DNA of 32,956 bases from Dokdonella_A sp937902695 (GTDB taxonomy: Bacteria; Pseudomonadota; Gammaproteobacteria; Xanthomonadales; Rhodanobacteraceae). The position numbers and the translations under genes were made by a program. The stretch covers positions 1 to 32,956 of the forward strand of contig JBEHYO010000037.1 of the NCBI GenBank assembly GCA_048498135.1. The letters run 5' to 3'. A model generated the notes under the pieces. The model worked only from the letters and a program-made list of their open reading frames with translations. It was not told the origin of the DNA and did no database searches. Positions 1-7,370 of this stretch are shown piece by piece. Every line of letters begins with the position of its first letter. The first letter of the stretch is position 1.

Positions 1-175
1 GCCGTCACCGGCGTGAATGTGGACGCCAGCCACATGGCCGGCGCCGCCGCTCGCGGATGCCGGTGCGCGAGGCGATCCACTCGTCGGTCGTATCGACGAC
101 CTTCTCCAGATCGGCGTTGGTAACGACCTTTTCCGGCAAATAGCTGCCGGTGCCGGCGATGCGTGAGTAGATCAG
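1..175 (-). CDS. fabH: 3-oxoacyl-ACP synthase III, N-terminal part (partial, broken at the window edge)
   Basis: FabH condenses acetyl-CoA with malonyl-ACP to start type II fatty acid synthesis in the cytoplasm. The residues read on the minus strand (IYSRIAGTGSYLPEKV, then VVDTTDEWIASRTGIRER) are the classic FabH N-terminus. No ATG, GTG or TTG lies at the family start position; a CTG at 175, seven bases after GGGAG, puts Met exactly before IYSRIAGTG. The only other in-frame candidate is a TTG at 226, inside a repeat element, which would add 17 unlikely residues. Similarity stops near base 47; the last 46 bases do not read as FabH in any frame and the frame closes near base 5. This looks like an assembly or contig-end artefact or a real break. 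It follows yceD and rpmF, as in many gammaproteobacteria. Identity of the N-terminal part is secure; the broken end is unresolved. Confidence 0.8.
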
Positions 176-226
176 AGGAAATCTCCCGGCAACGAAGCGT
201 CGCGGCGCGCCGCTCCCACCACACAA

Positions 227-250
227 TGTAGGAGCGGGGTCAGCCGCGAT
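227..250 (+). repeat. REP-like element, single copy
   Basis: The bases TGTAGGAGCGGGGTCAGCCG (227-246, continuing CGAT) match the pattern 'GTAGGAGCGG..TCAGCCGCGA' that I associate with dispersed extragenic repeats of pseudomonads and Lysobacterales. A related inverted pair lies at 1165-1229. It sits in the rpmF-fabH gap. The family assignment is from memory, not from a search. Confidence 0.5.
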
Positions 251-279
251 TCAAGCCCGCGAAACGTGGTGCGGGAGGA

Positions 280-474
280 TCAATCCTCGTCCTGCGCCGG
301 CGACTTCGTCTCGATGACCTTCTTGCCGCGGTAGTAGCCGTCCTTCGTCACGTGATGGCGAAGGTGCACCTCGCCCGACGTGGGATCGGTCGAGAGCTGC
401 CTGGCGGACAGCGCATCGTGGGCGCGGCGCATACCGCGGCGGGAGGGGGATTTGCGACTCTTGGCGACTGCCAT
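280..474 (-). CDS. rpmF: 50S ribosomal protein L32
   Basis: Structural protein of the large ribosomal subunit. The 64-residue product begins MAVAKSRKSPSRRGMRRAHD and contains HLRHHVTKDGYYRGKKVI, which matches bacterial L32 across its whole length. The C-terminal tail after that motif is slightly long and acidic (SPAQDED). There are no cysteines, so this is the zinc-free form of L32. It lies downstream of yceD on the same strand with an 84-base gap and upstream of fabH. The usual intervening plsX gene is absent here. The ATG start is fixed by the conserved MAV N-terminus. Confidence 0.97.
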   Translation of the reverse strand: MAVAKSRKSPSRRGMRRAHDALSARQLSTDPTSGEVHLRHHVTKDGYYRGKKVIETKSPAQDED

Positions 475-558
475 GACCTGAGCTCCAGTGAATCTTGAGT
501 CTTTCGTTGCGGACGTGGCGTCCGCGGGCTTGCGGCCGTCACGGCCGATGAAACGGTT

Positions 559-1059
559 CTAACGCTTCTTCCTGAGCGTGCCGAGCGCGGCGAACGGATT
601 CGGTTCGCTCTCCTCGACCGCGCCTTCGTCGTGCCATTCGAGCGGCGCGCCGGGTTTCAGCGGCACCACCGGCAGCGCGAGTATCAATTCGTCCTCGATC
701 ACGTCGGCGAGACTCAGCTCTCCATCCGGGATCAGCAGCGGTTCGTAGCCAGGCGGCAGTGCCGCCTCCTCGCTCTCCTCGCCGATCAGGCCGAGCCGCT
801 GGTCGACATGCACCGGCTCCCGATAGGCTTCGAGCGTCCTCTGACAGGTCAGCGGCAGATCGGCATCGACGCGCACCGCGAGATAGGCGACGCCCAGCTC
901 GTCCTTGCCGAACTCCAGCTCGTAGCTCGCCTCGCCCTCGACAGCCGCAAGGCTCTCGCGCAACCGTCGAAACGATGCGAGCGGCAGCTTGCCTGCGAAG
1001 AAGCGCCGCGCTTGCACCATGCGCGACGCATCCACGCGTTCGGGCAGGGCGACTGACAT
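559..1059 (-). CDS. yceD: YceD/DUF177 family protein
   Basis: A 166-residue protein of the DUF177 family, which in bacteria and plastids is linked to 23S rRNA accumulation and large-subunit assembly; the molecular role is not fully settled. Family features include the motif around PLTCQRTLEAYREPV, the acidic stretch IPDGELSLADVIEDELILAL followed by PVVPL, and the C-terminal tail NPFAALGTLRKKR typical of these proteins. It is the first gene of the yceD-rpmF-fabH run. The ATG has no Shine-Dalgarno sequence but lies nine bases after a good -10 box, so the mRNA may be essentially leaderless. Co-expression with L32 fits a ribosome-assembly role. Confidence 0.92.
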   Translation of the reverse strand: MSVALPERVDASRMVQARRFFAGKLPLASFRRLRESLAAVEGEASYELEFGKDELGVAYLAVRVDADLPLTCQRTLEAYREPVHVDQRLGLIGEESEEAALPPGYEPLLIPDGELSLADVIEDELILALPVVPLKPGAPLEWHDEGAVEESEPNPFAALGTLRKKR

Positions 1060-1068
1060 GGGCGCGCG

Positions 1069-1097
1069 ATGGTAGGTTTTGACCCCTCCGCTGTCAA
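1069..1097 (-). promoter_or_regulatory. Sigma-70-type promoter of the yceD-rpmF-fabH operon
   Basis: On the minus strand a perfect -35 box TTGACA (1092-1097) is separated by 17 bases (1075-1091) from the -10 box TACCAT (1069-1074). The -10 box ends only nine bases before the yceD ATG at 1059, so transcription should start one to three bases upstream of the start codon. Confidence 0.7.
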
Positions 1098-1164
1098 CCG
1101 AACGGCCGATCCAGGGCTGGTTTGCCGCAGTACATGAACGCGCTGCAGACTAGCACCGATACGC

Positions 1165-1229
1165 TGGAGGGGCGCCTTCAGCCGCGATCCATGCCTCTTC
1201 GGAGGAGCTCGCGGCAGAAGCCGCTCCCG
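1165..1229. repeat. Inverted pair of REP-like elements
   Basis: TGGAGGGGCGCCTTCAGCCG (1165-1184, continuing CGAT) and the inverted copy CTCGCGGCAGAAGCCGCTCC (1209-1228) face each other around a small CCTC/GAGG hairpin. The arrangement resembles a BIME-type pair and matches the single copy at 227-250. It ends about 18 bases before the TTG start of the next gene. Confidence 0.5.
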
Positions 1230-1246
1230 CGAAACAGGAGTCGCCC

Positions 1247-1702
1247 TTGATCTACGCGATCGCGACCATCGTAGCGGCTGCACTGATCCTCGCCGGATTC
1301 TGGCTCCGCGAACGCCAGCTCCGGCGCCGTCCGGCGCTGCTTGCCGCGATCATGGACGAGGCCGACGCGCTCGAATCGGAGTTGCACGAGTGCCGGGCGC
1401 GCCTTCGCGAGATCCCGCCGCTCGTCACGGCGCTGCCGCCGTCGGCGCAGCTTTCGGCGCGCGCGACGCTGGTCGCCGAGCCGCAGGTGCAGGCGGCGCT
1501 CCGCGATCTCCTCGCGCACCGGCTCTGGCTCAAGGAAAACGCAGCCACCGCGACGATCGCCGAACTCGAATCGGCGCGCGGCGCGCTCGCGGGCGCGAAA
1601 TCGGCCCTCGCCGGGCAGCTGGAGCGGCTCGCTGCGGTCCGCGGCGAGCTTGAAGCCGCGCGCGCCGCCCAAGCCGTTCGCGCCACGGACGCGCAGTCCT
1701 GA
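1247..1702 (+). CDS. Hypothetical membrane-anchored coiled-coil protein
   Basis: I do not recognise a named family. The 151-residue product has one N-terminal membrane segment (about residues 2-18, IYAIATIVAAALILAGFW) followed by a charged region rich in Ala, Glu, Arg and Leu that is likely helical and coiled-coil, especially residues 95-145. No enzymatic motif is visible. The TTG start is supported by CAGGAG six bases upstream. Its TGA overlaps the probable CTG start of maf (CTGA), which suggests translational coupling. In E. coli yceF lies divergent and next to yceD; here this gene is inserted between them. It could be a small inner-membrane scaffold, but that is a guess. Confidence 0.7.
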   Translation: MIYAIATIVAAALILAGFWLRERQLRRRPALLAAIMDEADALESELHECRARLREIPPLVTALPPSAQLSARATLVAEPQVQAALRDLLAHRLWLKENAATATIAELESARGALAGAKSALAGQLERLAAVRGELEAARAAQAVRATDAQS

Positions 1703-2304
1703 GCGCCCCGAATCCACGCATCGTGCTCGCCTCGACCTCGCGCTACCGGCGCGAGCTGCTGGCGCGTCTCGTCGCCGATTTCGACGTCGTCGCCCCCGAC
1801 GTCGACGAGACGCCCGGTGCCGGGGAAACCCCCGCCGCGCTGGCGGCGCGCCTCGCCGAAGCGAAGGCCCGCGCCGTCGCGGCAGGCGCGCCCGGTGCGC
1901 TCGTCATCGGCAGCGACCAGGTCGCCGAGCTCGACGGCCGCCCGATCGGCAAGCCCGGGACGCCCGAACGCGCGCGCGCGCAGCTCGCCGCGAGCGCCGG
2001 CCGCACGGTCGTCTTCCATACGGCGGTCTGCCTCGTCGATACGCGATCGGGAGCGGTCAACGCCGCAATCGACCGCACCGAGGTCGTGTTCCGGCCGCTC
2101 TCGGCGGACGAGATCGCCCGCTACGTCGAGCGCGACAATCCGCTCGACGCCGCCGGCGGCTTCAAGGCCGAGGGCGCCGGCATCGCGCTGTTCGAGCGCA
2201 TCGAATCGACCGACCCGACCGCGCTGATCGGCCTGCCGCTGATCCTGCTCTCGCGCCTGCTGCGGGGCGCAGGATTCACGCTGCCTTGGCAGCCCGGCGC
2301 CTGA
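1699..2304 (+). CDS. yceF: Maf-like nucleotide pyrophosphatase, YceF type
   Basis: Maf proteins hydrolyse non-canonical nucleoside triphosphates to monophosphates. Features include LASTSRYRRELL near the N-terminus, the catalytic-region motif IGSDQVAELDGRPIGKP, and FKAEGAGIALFERIESTDP then ALIGLPL. SDQV with GKP and the FKxEGxGIxLFERI pattern resemble the YceF subgroup (7-methyl-GTP pyrophosphatase) more than YhdE. The first ATG/GTG/TTG is a GTG at 1723, which would remove the first beta-strand. A CTG at 1699, overlapping the previous stop, gives MSAPNPRIVLASTS and restores the family N-terminus, so I chose it. The location next to yceD-rpmF matches the E. coli neighbourhood and supports the subgroup call. 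The gene itself is very secure; the start is inferred. Confidence 0.9.
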   Translation: MSAPNPRIVLASTSRYRRELLARLVADFDVVAPDVDETPGAGETPAALAARLAEAKARAVAAGAPGALVIGSDQVAELDGRPIGKPGTPERARAQLAASAGRTVVFHTAVCLVDTRSGAVNAAIDRTEVVFRPLSADEIARYVERDNPLDAAGGFKAEGAGIALFERIESTDPTALIGLPLILLSRLLRGAGFTLPWQPGA

Positions 2305-2426
2305 AAATGGCCGCTCAGGGGTTTCGGCCGCCGAAACGCGACGGGTTTACGGGCGCTGCGGCGGCGCGCGGCTAGACTCCTGCCGTGCGTGCCACGGAAC
2401 CGGCACGTCCCGACCCGGGTCTTCGC

Positions 2427-3383
2427 ATGTCCATGTTCGAAACATCGACCGCCCTGCTGCCGAACGAGCTTCGCGATTCGCTCGCGCGCGCCATCGCGCA
2501 GGTCAATACCGTCGTCCTCGGCAAGCGGCGCGAAGTGCGCCTCGCGTTCGTATGCCTCCTCGCCGGCGGCCACCTCCTCATCGAGGATCTCCCCGGCGTC
2601 GGCAAGACGACGCTCGCGCACGCGCTCGCGCAGACACTCGGGCTCAATTTCCAGCGCGTGCAGTTCACCTCGGACCTGCTGCCGTCCGACATCATCGGCG
2701 TCGGCATCTACGAGCGCGAGGCCGGCCGTTTCAAGTTCCATCCGGGCCCGCTCTTCACGCAGTTGCTGCTCGCCGACGAGATCAACCGCGCGATGCCGAA
2801 GACGCAGAGCGCGCTGCTCGAGGCGATGGCGGAGGAGCAGGTCACGGTCGACGGCGTCACGCACCGGCTCGCGCCGCCGTTCTTCGTCGTCGCGACGCAG
2901 AATCCGATGGATTTCGCCGGCACCTATCCGCTGCCCGACTCGCAGCTCGACCGCTTCATGCTGCGCATGAGCATGGGCTATCCCGATCGCGACGCCGAGC
3001 GCGCGATGCTCGGCTCGGTCGATCGCAAGAGCCTTCTCGGCACGCTGACGCCGTGCCTCGTGCCCGAGCAGATCATCGAGCTGCGTCACGCGTGCGCGGC
3101 CGTGCTGGCGAGCCCGGCGCTGGTCGAATACGTGCAACTGCTGCTCGCGACGAGCCGGCAGCATCCCGAAATCCGCATCGGTCTCTCGCCGCGCGCCGGG
3201 CTCGCGCTGCTCGCCGCCGCGCGCGCGCACGCGCTGCTCGCGGGACGCCCGCACTGCGTGCCCGAGGACGTGCAGGCGGTGTTCCCGTCCGTCGCCGGCC
3301 ATCGCCTGACGCCAGGCGCGAGCGCGCAGCGCGATCGCGAGAAGCTCGCGTTCGACCTCCTCGAAAGGACGCCGGTTCGCTGA
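2427..3383 (+). CDS. MoxR-family AAA+ ATPase
   Basis: A cytoplasmic AAA+ ATPase of the MoxR type, thought to act as a chaperone for the maturation or regulation of partner complexes. Visible motifs are Walker A (DLPGVGKTT), Walker B (LLLADEINRAMPKTQSALLEAM), sensor 1 (VVATQNPMDFAGTYPLPDSQLDRFM) and the C-terminal lid with GLSPRAGLALL. About 318 residues from the ATG at 2427 (MSMFETSTALL), normal for the family; a GTG at 2385 would add 14 Pro- and Arg-rich residues and is less likely. It is followed after four bases by a DUF58 gene and then a DUF3488-transglutaminase gene, the standard MoxR cluster. The physiological target of this module is not established. Confidence 0.93.
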   Translation: MSMFETSTALLPNELRDSLARAIAQVNTVVLGKRREVRLAFVCLLAGGHLLIEDLPGVGKTTLAHALAQTLGLNFQRVQFTSDLLPSDIIGVGIYEREAGRFKFHPGPLFTQLLLADEINRAMPKTQSALLEAMAEEQVTVDGVTHRLAPPFFVVATQNPMDFAGTYPLPDSQLDRFMLRMSMGYPDRDAERAMLGSVDRKSLLGTLTPCLVPEQIIELRHACAAVLASPALVEYVQLLLATSRQHPEIRIGLSPRAGLALLAAARAHALLAGRPHCVPEDVQAVFPSVAGHRLTPGASAQRDREKLAFDLLERTPVR

Positions 3384-3387
3384 CGCG

Positions 3388-4362
3388 ATGGCCGCGACGA
3401 TCGCCGAGCTTCGCCTGCGGGCGCTCGCCTATGCGGAGCGCAGGCTCCCCGCGCTGACGCGGCTTCGCAAGCCCGAAGCGTTGCCGATCCGGCTCGACCG
3501 GCGGCGCATCTACGTGCTGCCGACCGGCTTCGGCATCGCGTTCTCGCTGCTGCTGTTCGTGATGCTGCTCGGCGCGCTGAACTACGCGAACAATCCCGCG
3601 CTGCTGCTGACGTGCCTGTTCGGCGCCGCCGGCGGGGCGAGCCTCTTCGCGGGGTTTCGCGTCATGAATGCGCTGACGCTCGTTCGCGTCGGCGCCGAGG
3701 AATGCCACGCCGGCGCCCCGCTCGCGCTCGAGCTCCGCTTCGCGCCGTCGACGCGTGCGCGCCCGAGCCTTCGCCTTCGCACCGGCGACGCGCAAACCGC
3801 ATTCGCATTGCCCGCCGGCATCGAAGGCGGCGTCGGCGTGCTCGTCGCGACGGCCCGGCGCGGCTGGATGCGCGCCGGCCGCCTGCGCGTCTCGACCGAC
3901 TATCCGCTCGGCCTCTTCCATATCTGGAGCTGGCTCAATCCGGACGCCGAGTTCCTCGTCTACCCGGCGATCGAGAATCCCGCGCCGCCGCTGCCGGGCG
4001 GCGACACGCGCGGCGAGACCACGGCGCGCGCCGGCGCCGGCGAGGATCATGCCGGCCTTCGCGACTACCGCGTCTGCGATCCGCCGCGCCTGATCGCATG
4101 GCGGGCATCGGCGCGGCACGATGCGCTGCTCGTCCGCGACGCCGAGCGGCGCAGCGACGATGCGCTCGTGCTCGACTACGAAACGCAGCACGGCCTCGAT
4201 CATGAAGCACGCATCCGCCGGCTGACCGCGTGGGTACTCGCGGCTGACGCTGCGCAACGCGACTACGTCCTGCGCATCCCGACCGGCACGTTCGGTCCCG
4301 GCGCGGGCGCGGTGCAGCGCCACGCGAGCCTGCGCGCGCTGGCGCTGCTGCCGCATGCGTGA
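3388..4362 (+). CDS. DUF58 domain-containing membrane protein
   Basis: A 324-residue DUF58 protein. Two adjacent hydrophobic stretches (about residues 46-67 and 70-90, including GIAFSLLLFVMLLGAL and LLLTCLFGAAGGASLF) anchor it in the inner membrane, and the rest is likely cytoplasmic. The family core 'REY..GD..R.I.W..SAR' appears as LRDYRVCDPPRLIAWRASAR, so the usual GD pair is replaced by CD. DYPLGLF upstream is also typical. DUF58 proteins pair with MoxR ATPases; the mechanism is poorly defined. The gene begins four bases after the MoxR stop, and its stop overlaps the start of the next gene by eight bases, so the three are surely co-transcribed. Confidence 0.9.
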   Translation: MAATIAELRLRALAYAERRLPALTRLRKPEALPIRLDRRRIYVLPTGFGIAFSLLLFVMLLGALNYANNPALLLTCLFGAAGGASLFAGFRVMNALTLVRVGAEECHAGAPLALELRFAPSTRARPSLRLRTGDAQTAFALPAGIEGGVGVLVATARRGWMRAGRLRVSTDYPLGLFHIWSWLNPDAEFLVYPAIENPAPPLPGGDTRGETTARAGAGEDHAGLRDYRVCDPPRLIAWRASARHDALLVRDAERRSDDALVLDYETQHGLDHEARIRRLTAWVLAADAAQRDYVLRIPTGTFGPGAGAVQRHASLRALALLPHA

Positions 4363-6331
4363 AGCGATCGGCCGCCACGCATTCGAGCTCGTCGCGCTGT
4401 CGATCGCGGCGGCGATCGCCGCGCACGCGCCGCACCTGCCGATCTGGCTCTGCATCGCGGCACCCGCGGCGCTGATCATTCGCGTCGTGCTGCGCCGTCG
4501 CGGCATGGGGCCGGCGCCGCTCCTCGTTCGCCTCCCGGCTGCATTCCTCCTGCTCGTCCTCGTCGTCCTGCACTACGGCACGTTGTTCGGGCGCGAGCCC
4601 GGCAGCGCGCTCGGCTGCGGCCTGCTGGCACTGAAGCTCCTCGAAACCGAATATCCGCGAGACGCGCGCGTCGCAATCGGCTTCGGCGGTTTCGTCCTGA
4701 TGAGCGCGCTTCTGTTCACGCAGTCGCTCGTGTTCACGGTCGGCGTCTCGCTGACGCTGATCCTGCTCCTGGCCGCGCTCGTCTCGCTGCAGCCGGCGCC
4801 GACGGACCGCCGGCATCCGCTGCGCGGCGAGTTTCGCGTCGGCGCGATCCTGCTCGCCTGCGGCCTTCCGCTCGCCGCCGCGGGGTTCGTGCTGGTGCCG
4901 CGTCTCTCGACGCCGCTCTGGGGCGGCAACGACCGCTCGTCGGAAGGACGCACGGGTCTCTCCGACAGCATGCAGCCCGGCGCGCTGACCGACCTCCTGA
5001 CCGACGATTCGCCGGCGTTCCGCGTCCGCTTCGACGCGGCGCCGCCGCAGCCGGCGCAGCGCTATTTCCGCGCGGTCGTGCTGTCCGACTTCGACGGCGC
5101 GACGTGGACGCGCGGCGAGTTCGTGCGCACGGAGGACGCCGAGCGCGACGGCGCGCCGGTCGACTACGTGGTTACCCTCGAGCCGACCGACCGGCGCTGG
5201 CTGCCGACGCTCGATCTCCCGTTCGTCGCCCCTTCGGGTGCTCGCTTCAGCTCGGCGCGCGAGCTCATTGCCGACGACATCGTTTCGCAACCGCGCGAAT
5301 ACCGCGTGCGCTCGTCGTCGCGCTACACGTTCGCGCCGAAGCTCTCGACGCAGGAGCGCGCGCGTGCGCTCGCGCTGCCCGAACGATTCGACCCGAAGAC
5401 GCGCGCACTCGCGGCGGACTGGCGCGCCGCGAACGCCGACGACATCGGCGTCGCGCGCGCCGCGCTCGATCTCTTCCATGCGAGTTTCAAGTACACGCTG
5501 CATCCGCCGCTGCTCGGCCGCGATTCGATCGACGATTTCCTGTTCTCGACGCGGCAGGGCTTCTGCGAGCACTACGCGTCCGCGTTCGTCGTGCTGATGC
5601 GCTCGGCGGGCATTCCGGCGCGCGTCGTCACCGGCTACCAGGGCGGCTGGTGGAACGATTCGGGCAACTATCTCCTCGTGCGCAACTCCGATGCGCACGC
5701 ATGGGCGGAAATCTGGATCGCCGGGCGCGGCTGGGTGCGCGTCGATCCGACCGCCGCGGTGAGCCCGGCGCGCATCGAGCTCGGCGCCGCGGCCGCGAAC
5801 GATGCCGCGAGCTGGGCGCAATCCGACTGGGTGCGCGCGTTCCGCAACCGCTTCGATCGCGTCAACGGCTGGTGGACGCAGGCCGTGATCCGTTTCGATG
5901 CGCTGCGCCAGCGCGGCCTGCTGACGCCGTTCGGCGTCGACAACGCGAACCAGGGCGATCTCCTGATCGCGCTCTCGGTCGTGCTCGCGATCGTGTTGCT
6001 GCTGGCGACGATCTGGGCGATGCGCGATTCGAAACCGCCGCGCGACGACGCGCTCGACGCCGCCTGGGCGGCGCTCGGACGGCGCCTCGAACGCGCCGGC
6101 GTCGATCCGAGGCCGAGCGAAGGGCCGCTCGACCTCCTCGTCCGCGCACGCGCCGCGTTGCCGACATCGGCCGCGACGCTGAACGGGCTCGTGGGCGACT
6201 ACGTCGCGCTCCGCTACGGCGTCAGCGAGCCCGTGCCCGAGCGCGTTCGATATTTCACGAATGCGGTCGGCAGATTTCGCGTGCCGCGTCGCGTCAAGAA
6301 ACGCAAAGCCGATGCCGTCGTGCAACGCTGA
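4355..6331 (+). CDS. DUF3488/transglutaminase-like membrane protein (TgpA type)
   Basis: A 658-residue inner-membrane protein. The N-terminal 200 residues hold several membrane segments (for example FELVALSIAAAIAAHA, LLVLVVLHYGTLFG and TLILLLAALVSL), as in DUF3488/TgpA. A periplasmic transglutaminase-core domain follows with the triad visible as Cys404 (RQGFCEHYASAF), His448 (NSDAHAWAEIW) and Asp464 (WVRVDPTAAV). A C-terminal membrane segment lies near 540-557 (LLIALSVVLAIVLLLATIW), followed by a cytoplasmic DUF4129-like tail. In Pseudomonas aeruginosa TgpA is an essential membrane protein of this family. The all-intact triad predicts a working thiol enzyme. It is the third gene of the MoxR-DUF58 cluster and its start overlaps DUF58 by eight bases. 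Confidence 0.93.
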   Translation: MREAIGRHAFELVALSIAAAIAAHAPHLPIWLCIAAPAALIIRVVLRRRGMGPAPLLVRLPAAFLLLVLVVLHYGTLFGREPGSALGCGLLALKLLETEYPRDARVAIGFGGFVLMSALLFTQSLVFTVGVSLTLILLLAALVSLQPAPTDRRHPLRGEFRVGAILLACGLPLAAAGFVLVPRLSTPLWGGNDRSSEGRTGLSDSMQPGALTDLLTDDSPAFRVRFDAAPPQPAQRYFRAVVLSDFDGATWTRGEFVRTEDAERDGAPVDYVVTLEPTDRRWLPTLDLPFVAPSGARFSSARELIADDIVSQPREYRVRSSSRYTFAPKLSTQERARALALPERFDPKTRALAADWRAANADDIGVARAALDLFHASFKYTLHPPLLGRDSIDDFLFSTRQGFCEHYASAFVVLMRSAGIPARVVTGYQGGWWNDSGNYLLVRNSDAHAWAEIWIAGRGWVRVDPTAAVSPARIELGAAAANDAASWAQSDWVRAFRNRFDRVNGWWTQAVIRFDALRQRGLLTPFGVDNANQGDLLIALSVVLAIVLLLATIWAMRDSKPPRDDALDAAWAALGRRLERAGVDPRPSEGPLDLLVRARAALPTSAATLNGLVGDYVALRYGVSEPVPERVRYFTNAVGRFRVPRRVKKRKADAVVQR

Positions 6332-6397
6332 CGATGCGCGTCACGTCTTGATGGGTGTAGTGTTGTCGACAGGCAGTATCGTCGAAGGTAACGTCCG

Positions 6398-6991
6398 ATG
6401 TTTTCGCATTCCTTCAGCTTCGAAATGAACCGGCCGCGTGCGCAATGCGTCGCGCTCGCCGTCCTCGCCGCGTCGCTCGGCGCCTGCGCGACCGTTCCGG
6501 CGCCGCTGCAGGGAACGTTCGCGCCGGTGACGCCGAAGGAAGCGCTGGCAAGCGGCGCGCAGACGCCGGTGCGCTGGGGCGGCGAGATCATCAGCGTCGA
6601 TCCGAAGGCCGGCCGCACGTGCTTCGAGATCCTCGGCCGCGAGCTCGATTCGACCGCGCGGCCGATCCCGCATGATCCGAGCCTCGGGCGCTTCCTCGCC
6701 TGCCGCGACGGCTTCTACGATCCCGAAGAGTTCAAGCAGGGCCGCTACCTGACCGTCGTCGGCCATGTCGACGGCAGCGAGAAAGGCAAGATCGGCGAGT
6801 TCGACTACACGTACGCGCGCGTCGCGGCCGATGCCATTTACCTCTGGCCGGAGCGCTCGTACGTGGCGTCGCCCTACTACTACGATCCGTGGGGCCCATG
6901 GGGTTACGGGCCGTACTGGGGCGGGCCGTACTGGGGCGGCGGCGCGATCATCATCTCGCACCCCGGCCACCACCACCACGACGGCGACTGA
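6398..6991 (+). CDS. Slp-family outer-membrane lipoprotein
   Basis: A lipoprotein of the Slp family (starvation-inducible outer-membrane lipoproteins). A signal peptide ends in a clear lipobox, ASLGAC, with the acylated cysteine at about residue 30. The mature part contains the Slp-like core VRWGGEIISVDP, CFEILGRELDSTARP and RFLACRDGFYDPEEFKQGRYLTVVGHV. The tail is Gly, Tyr, Trp and His rich and may bind metal or just be disordered. The ATG at 6398 has AAGG nine bases upstream; an internal ATG at 6425 lacks one but would give a more usual signal-peptide length. It follows the transglutaminase gene by 66 bases and probably has its own promoter. Function in the envelope is unknown. Confidence 0.85.
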   Translation: MFSHSFSFEMNRPRAQCVALAVLAASLGACATVPAPLQGTFAPVTPKEALASGAQTPVRWGGEIISVDPKAGRTCFEILGRELDSTARPIPHDPSLGRFLACRDGFYDPEEFKQGRYLTVVGHVDGSEKGKIGEFDYTYARVAADAIYLWPERSYVASPYYYDPWGPWGYGPYWGGPYWGGGAIIISHPGHHHHDGD

Positions 6992-7003
6992 GCCGCGCGG
7001 CGA

Positions 7004-7348
7004 TCAGCCCGGCGGCCAGTGCATCGGCCGCCCGGCGAGCAGATGCAGGTGCAGGTGGAACACCGTCTGCCCGCCGTCGCGGTTGCAGTTGATCACGCAG
7101 CGATAGCCGTTCTCGGCGAACCCTTGCGACTTCGCGAAGCGGCTTGCCGCAAGCACGAGCTTGCCGGCGGTCAGCGCATCGGCGTCGGTCAGGTCGTTGA
7201 GCGTGGCGACCGGCGTCTTCGGCACGAACAAGACGTGCACCGGCGCCTGCGGATTGATATCGCGGAATGCGAGGACATCGTCGTCCTCGTAGACGATCTC
7301 GGCCGGGATCTCGCGGCGGATGATTTTGGAGAACAGCGTTTCGGCCAT
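7004..7348 (-). CDS. Histidine triad (HIT) nucleotide-binding protein, HinT type
   Basis: A 114-residue HIT hydrolase, the length of HinT. HinT-like enzymes cleave nucleoside phosphoramidates and acyl-adenylates. The motif HxHxHxx reads HLHLHLL with His98, His100 and His102, the middle one being the expected nucleophile. Other family marks are FSKIIRREIPAEIVYEDDDVLAFRDI in the N-terminus, APVHVLFVPK and GGQTVFHLHLH. The ATG at 7348 has AGGGAG about eight bases upstream. It converges with the Slp gene, with only 12 bases between stops, and is followed on the other side by a long inverted repeat. It is likely a single-gene unit. Confidence 0.95.
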   Translation of the reverse strand: MAETLFSKIIRREIPAEIVYEDDDVLAFRDINPQAPVHVLFVPKTPVATLNDLTDADALTAGKLVLAASRFAKSQGFAENGYRCVINCNRDGGQTVFHLHLHLLAGRPMHWPPG

Positions 7349-7370
7349 CGTCGTCTACTCCCTGCAAGAG

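Noticed and set aside
3935..6325. 796-codon open frame antisense to the DUF58 and transglutaminase genes
   Set aside because: It mirrors a well-supported gene on the other strand, is extremely Arg-rich and has no domain; such frames are common in high-GC DNA.
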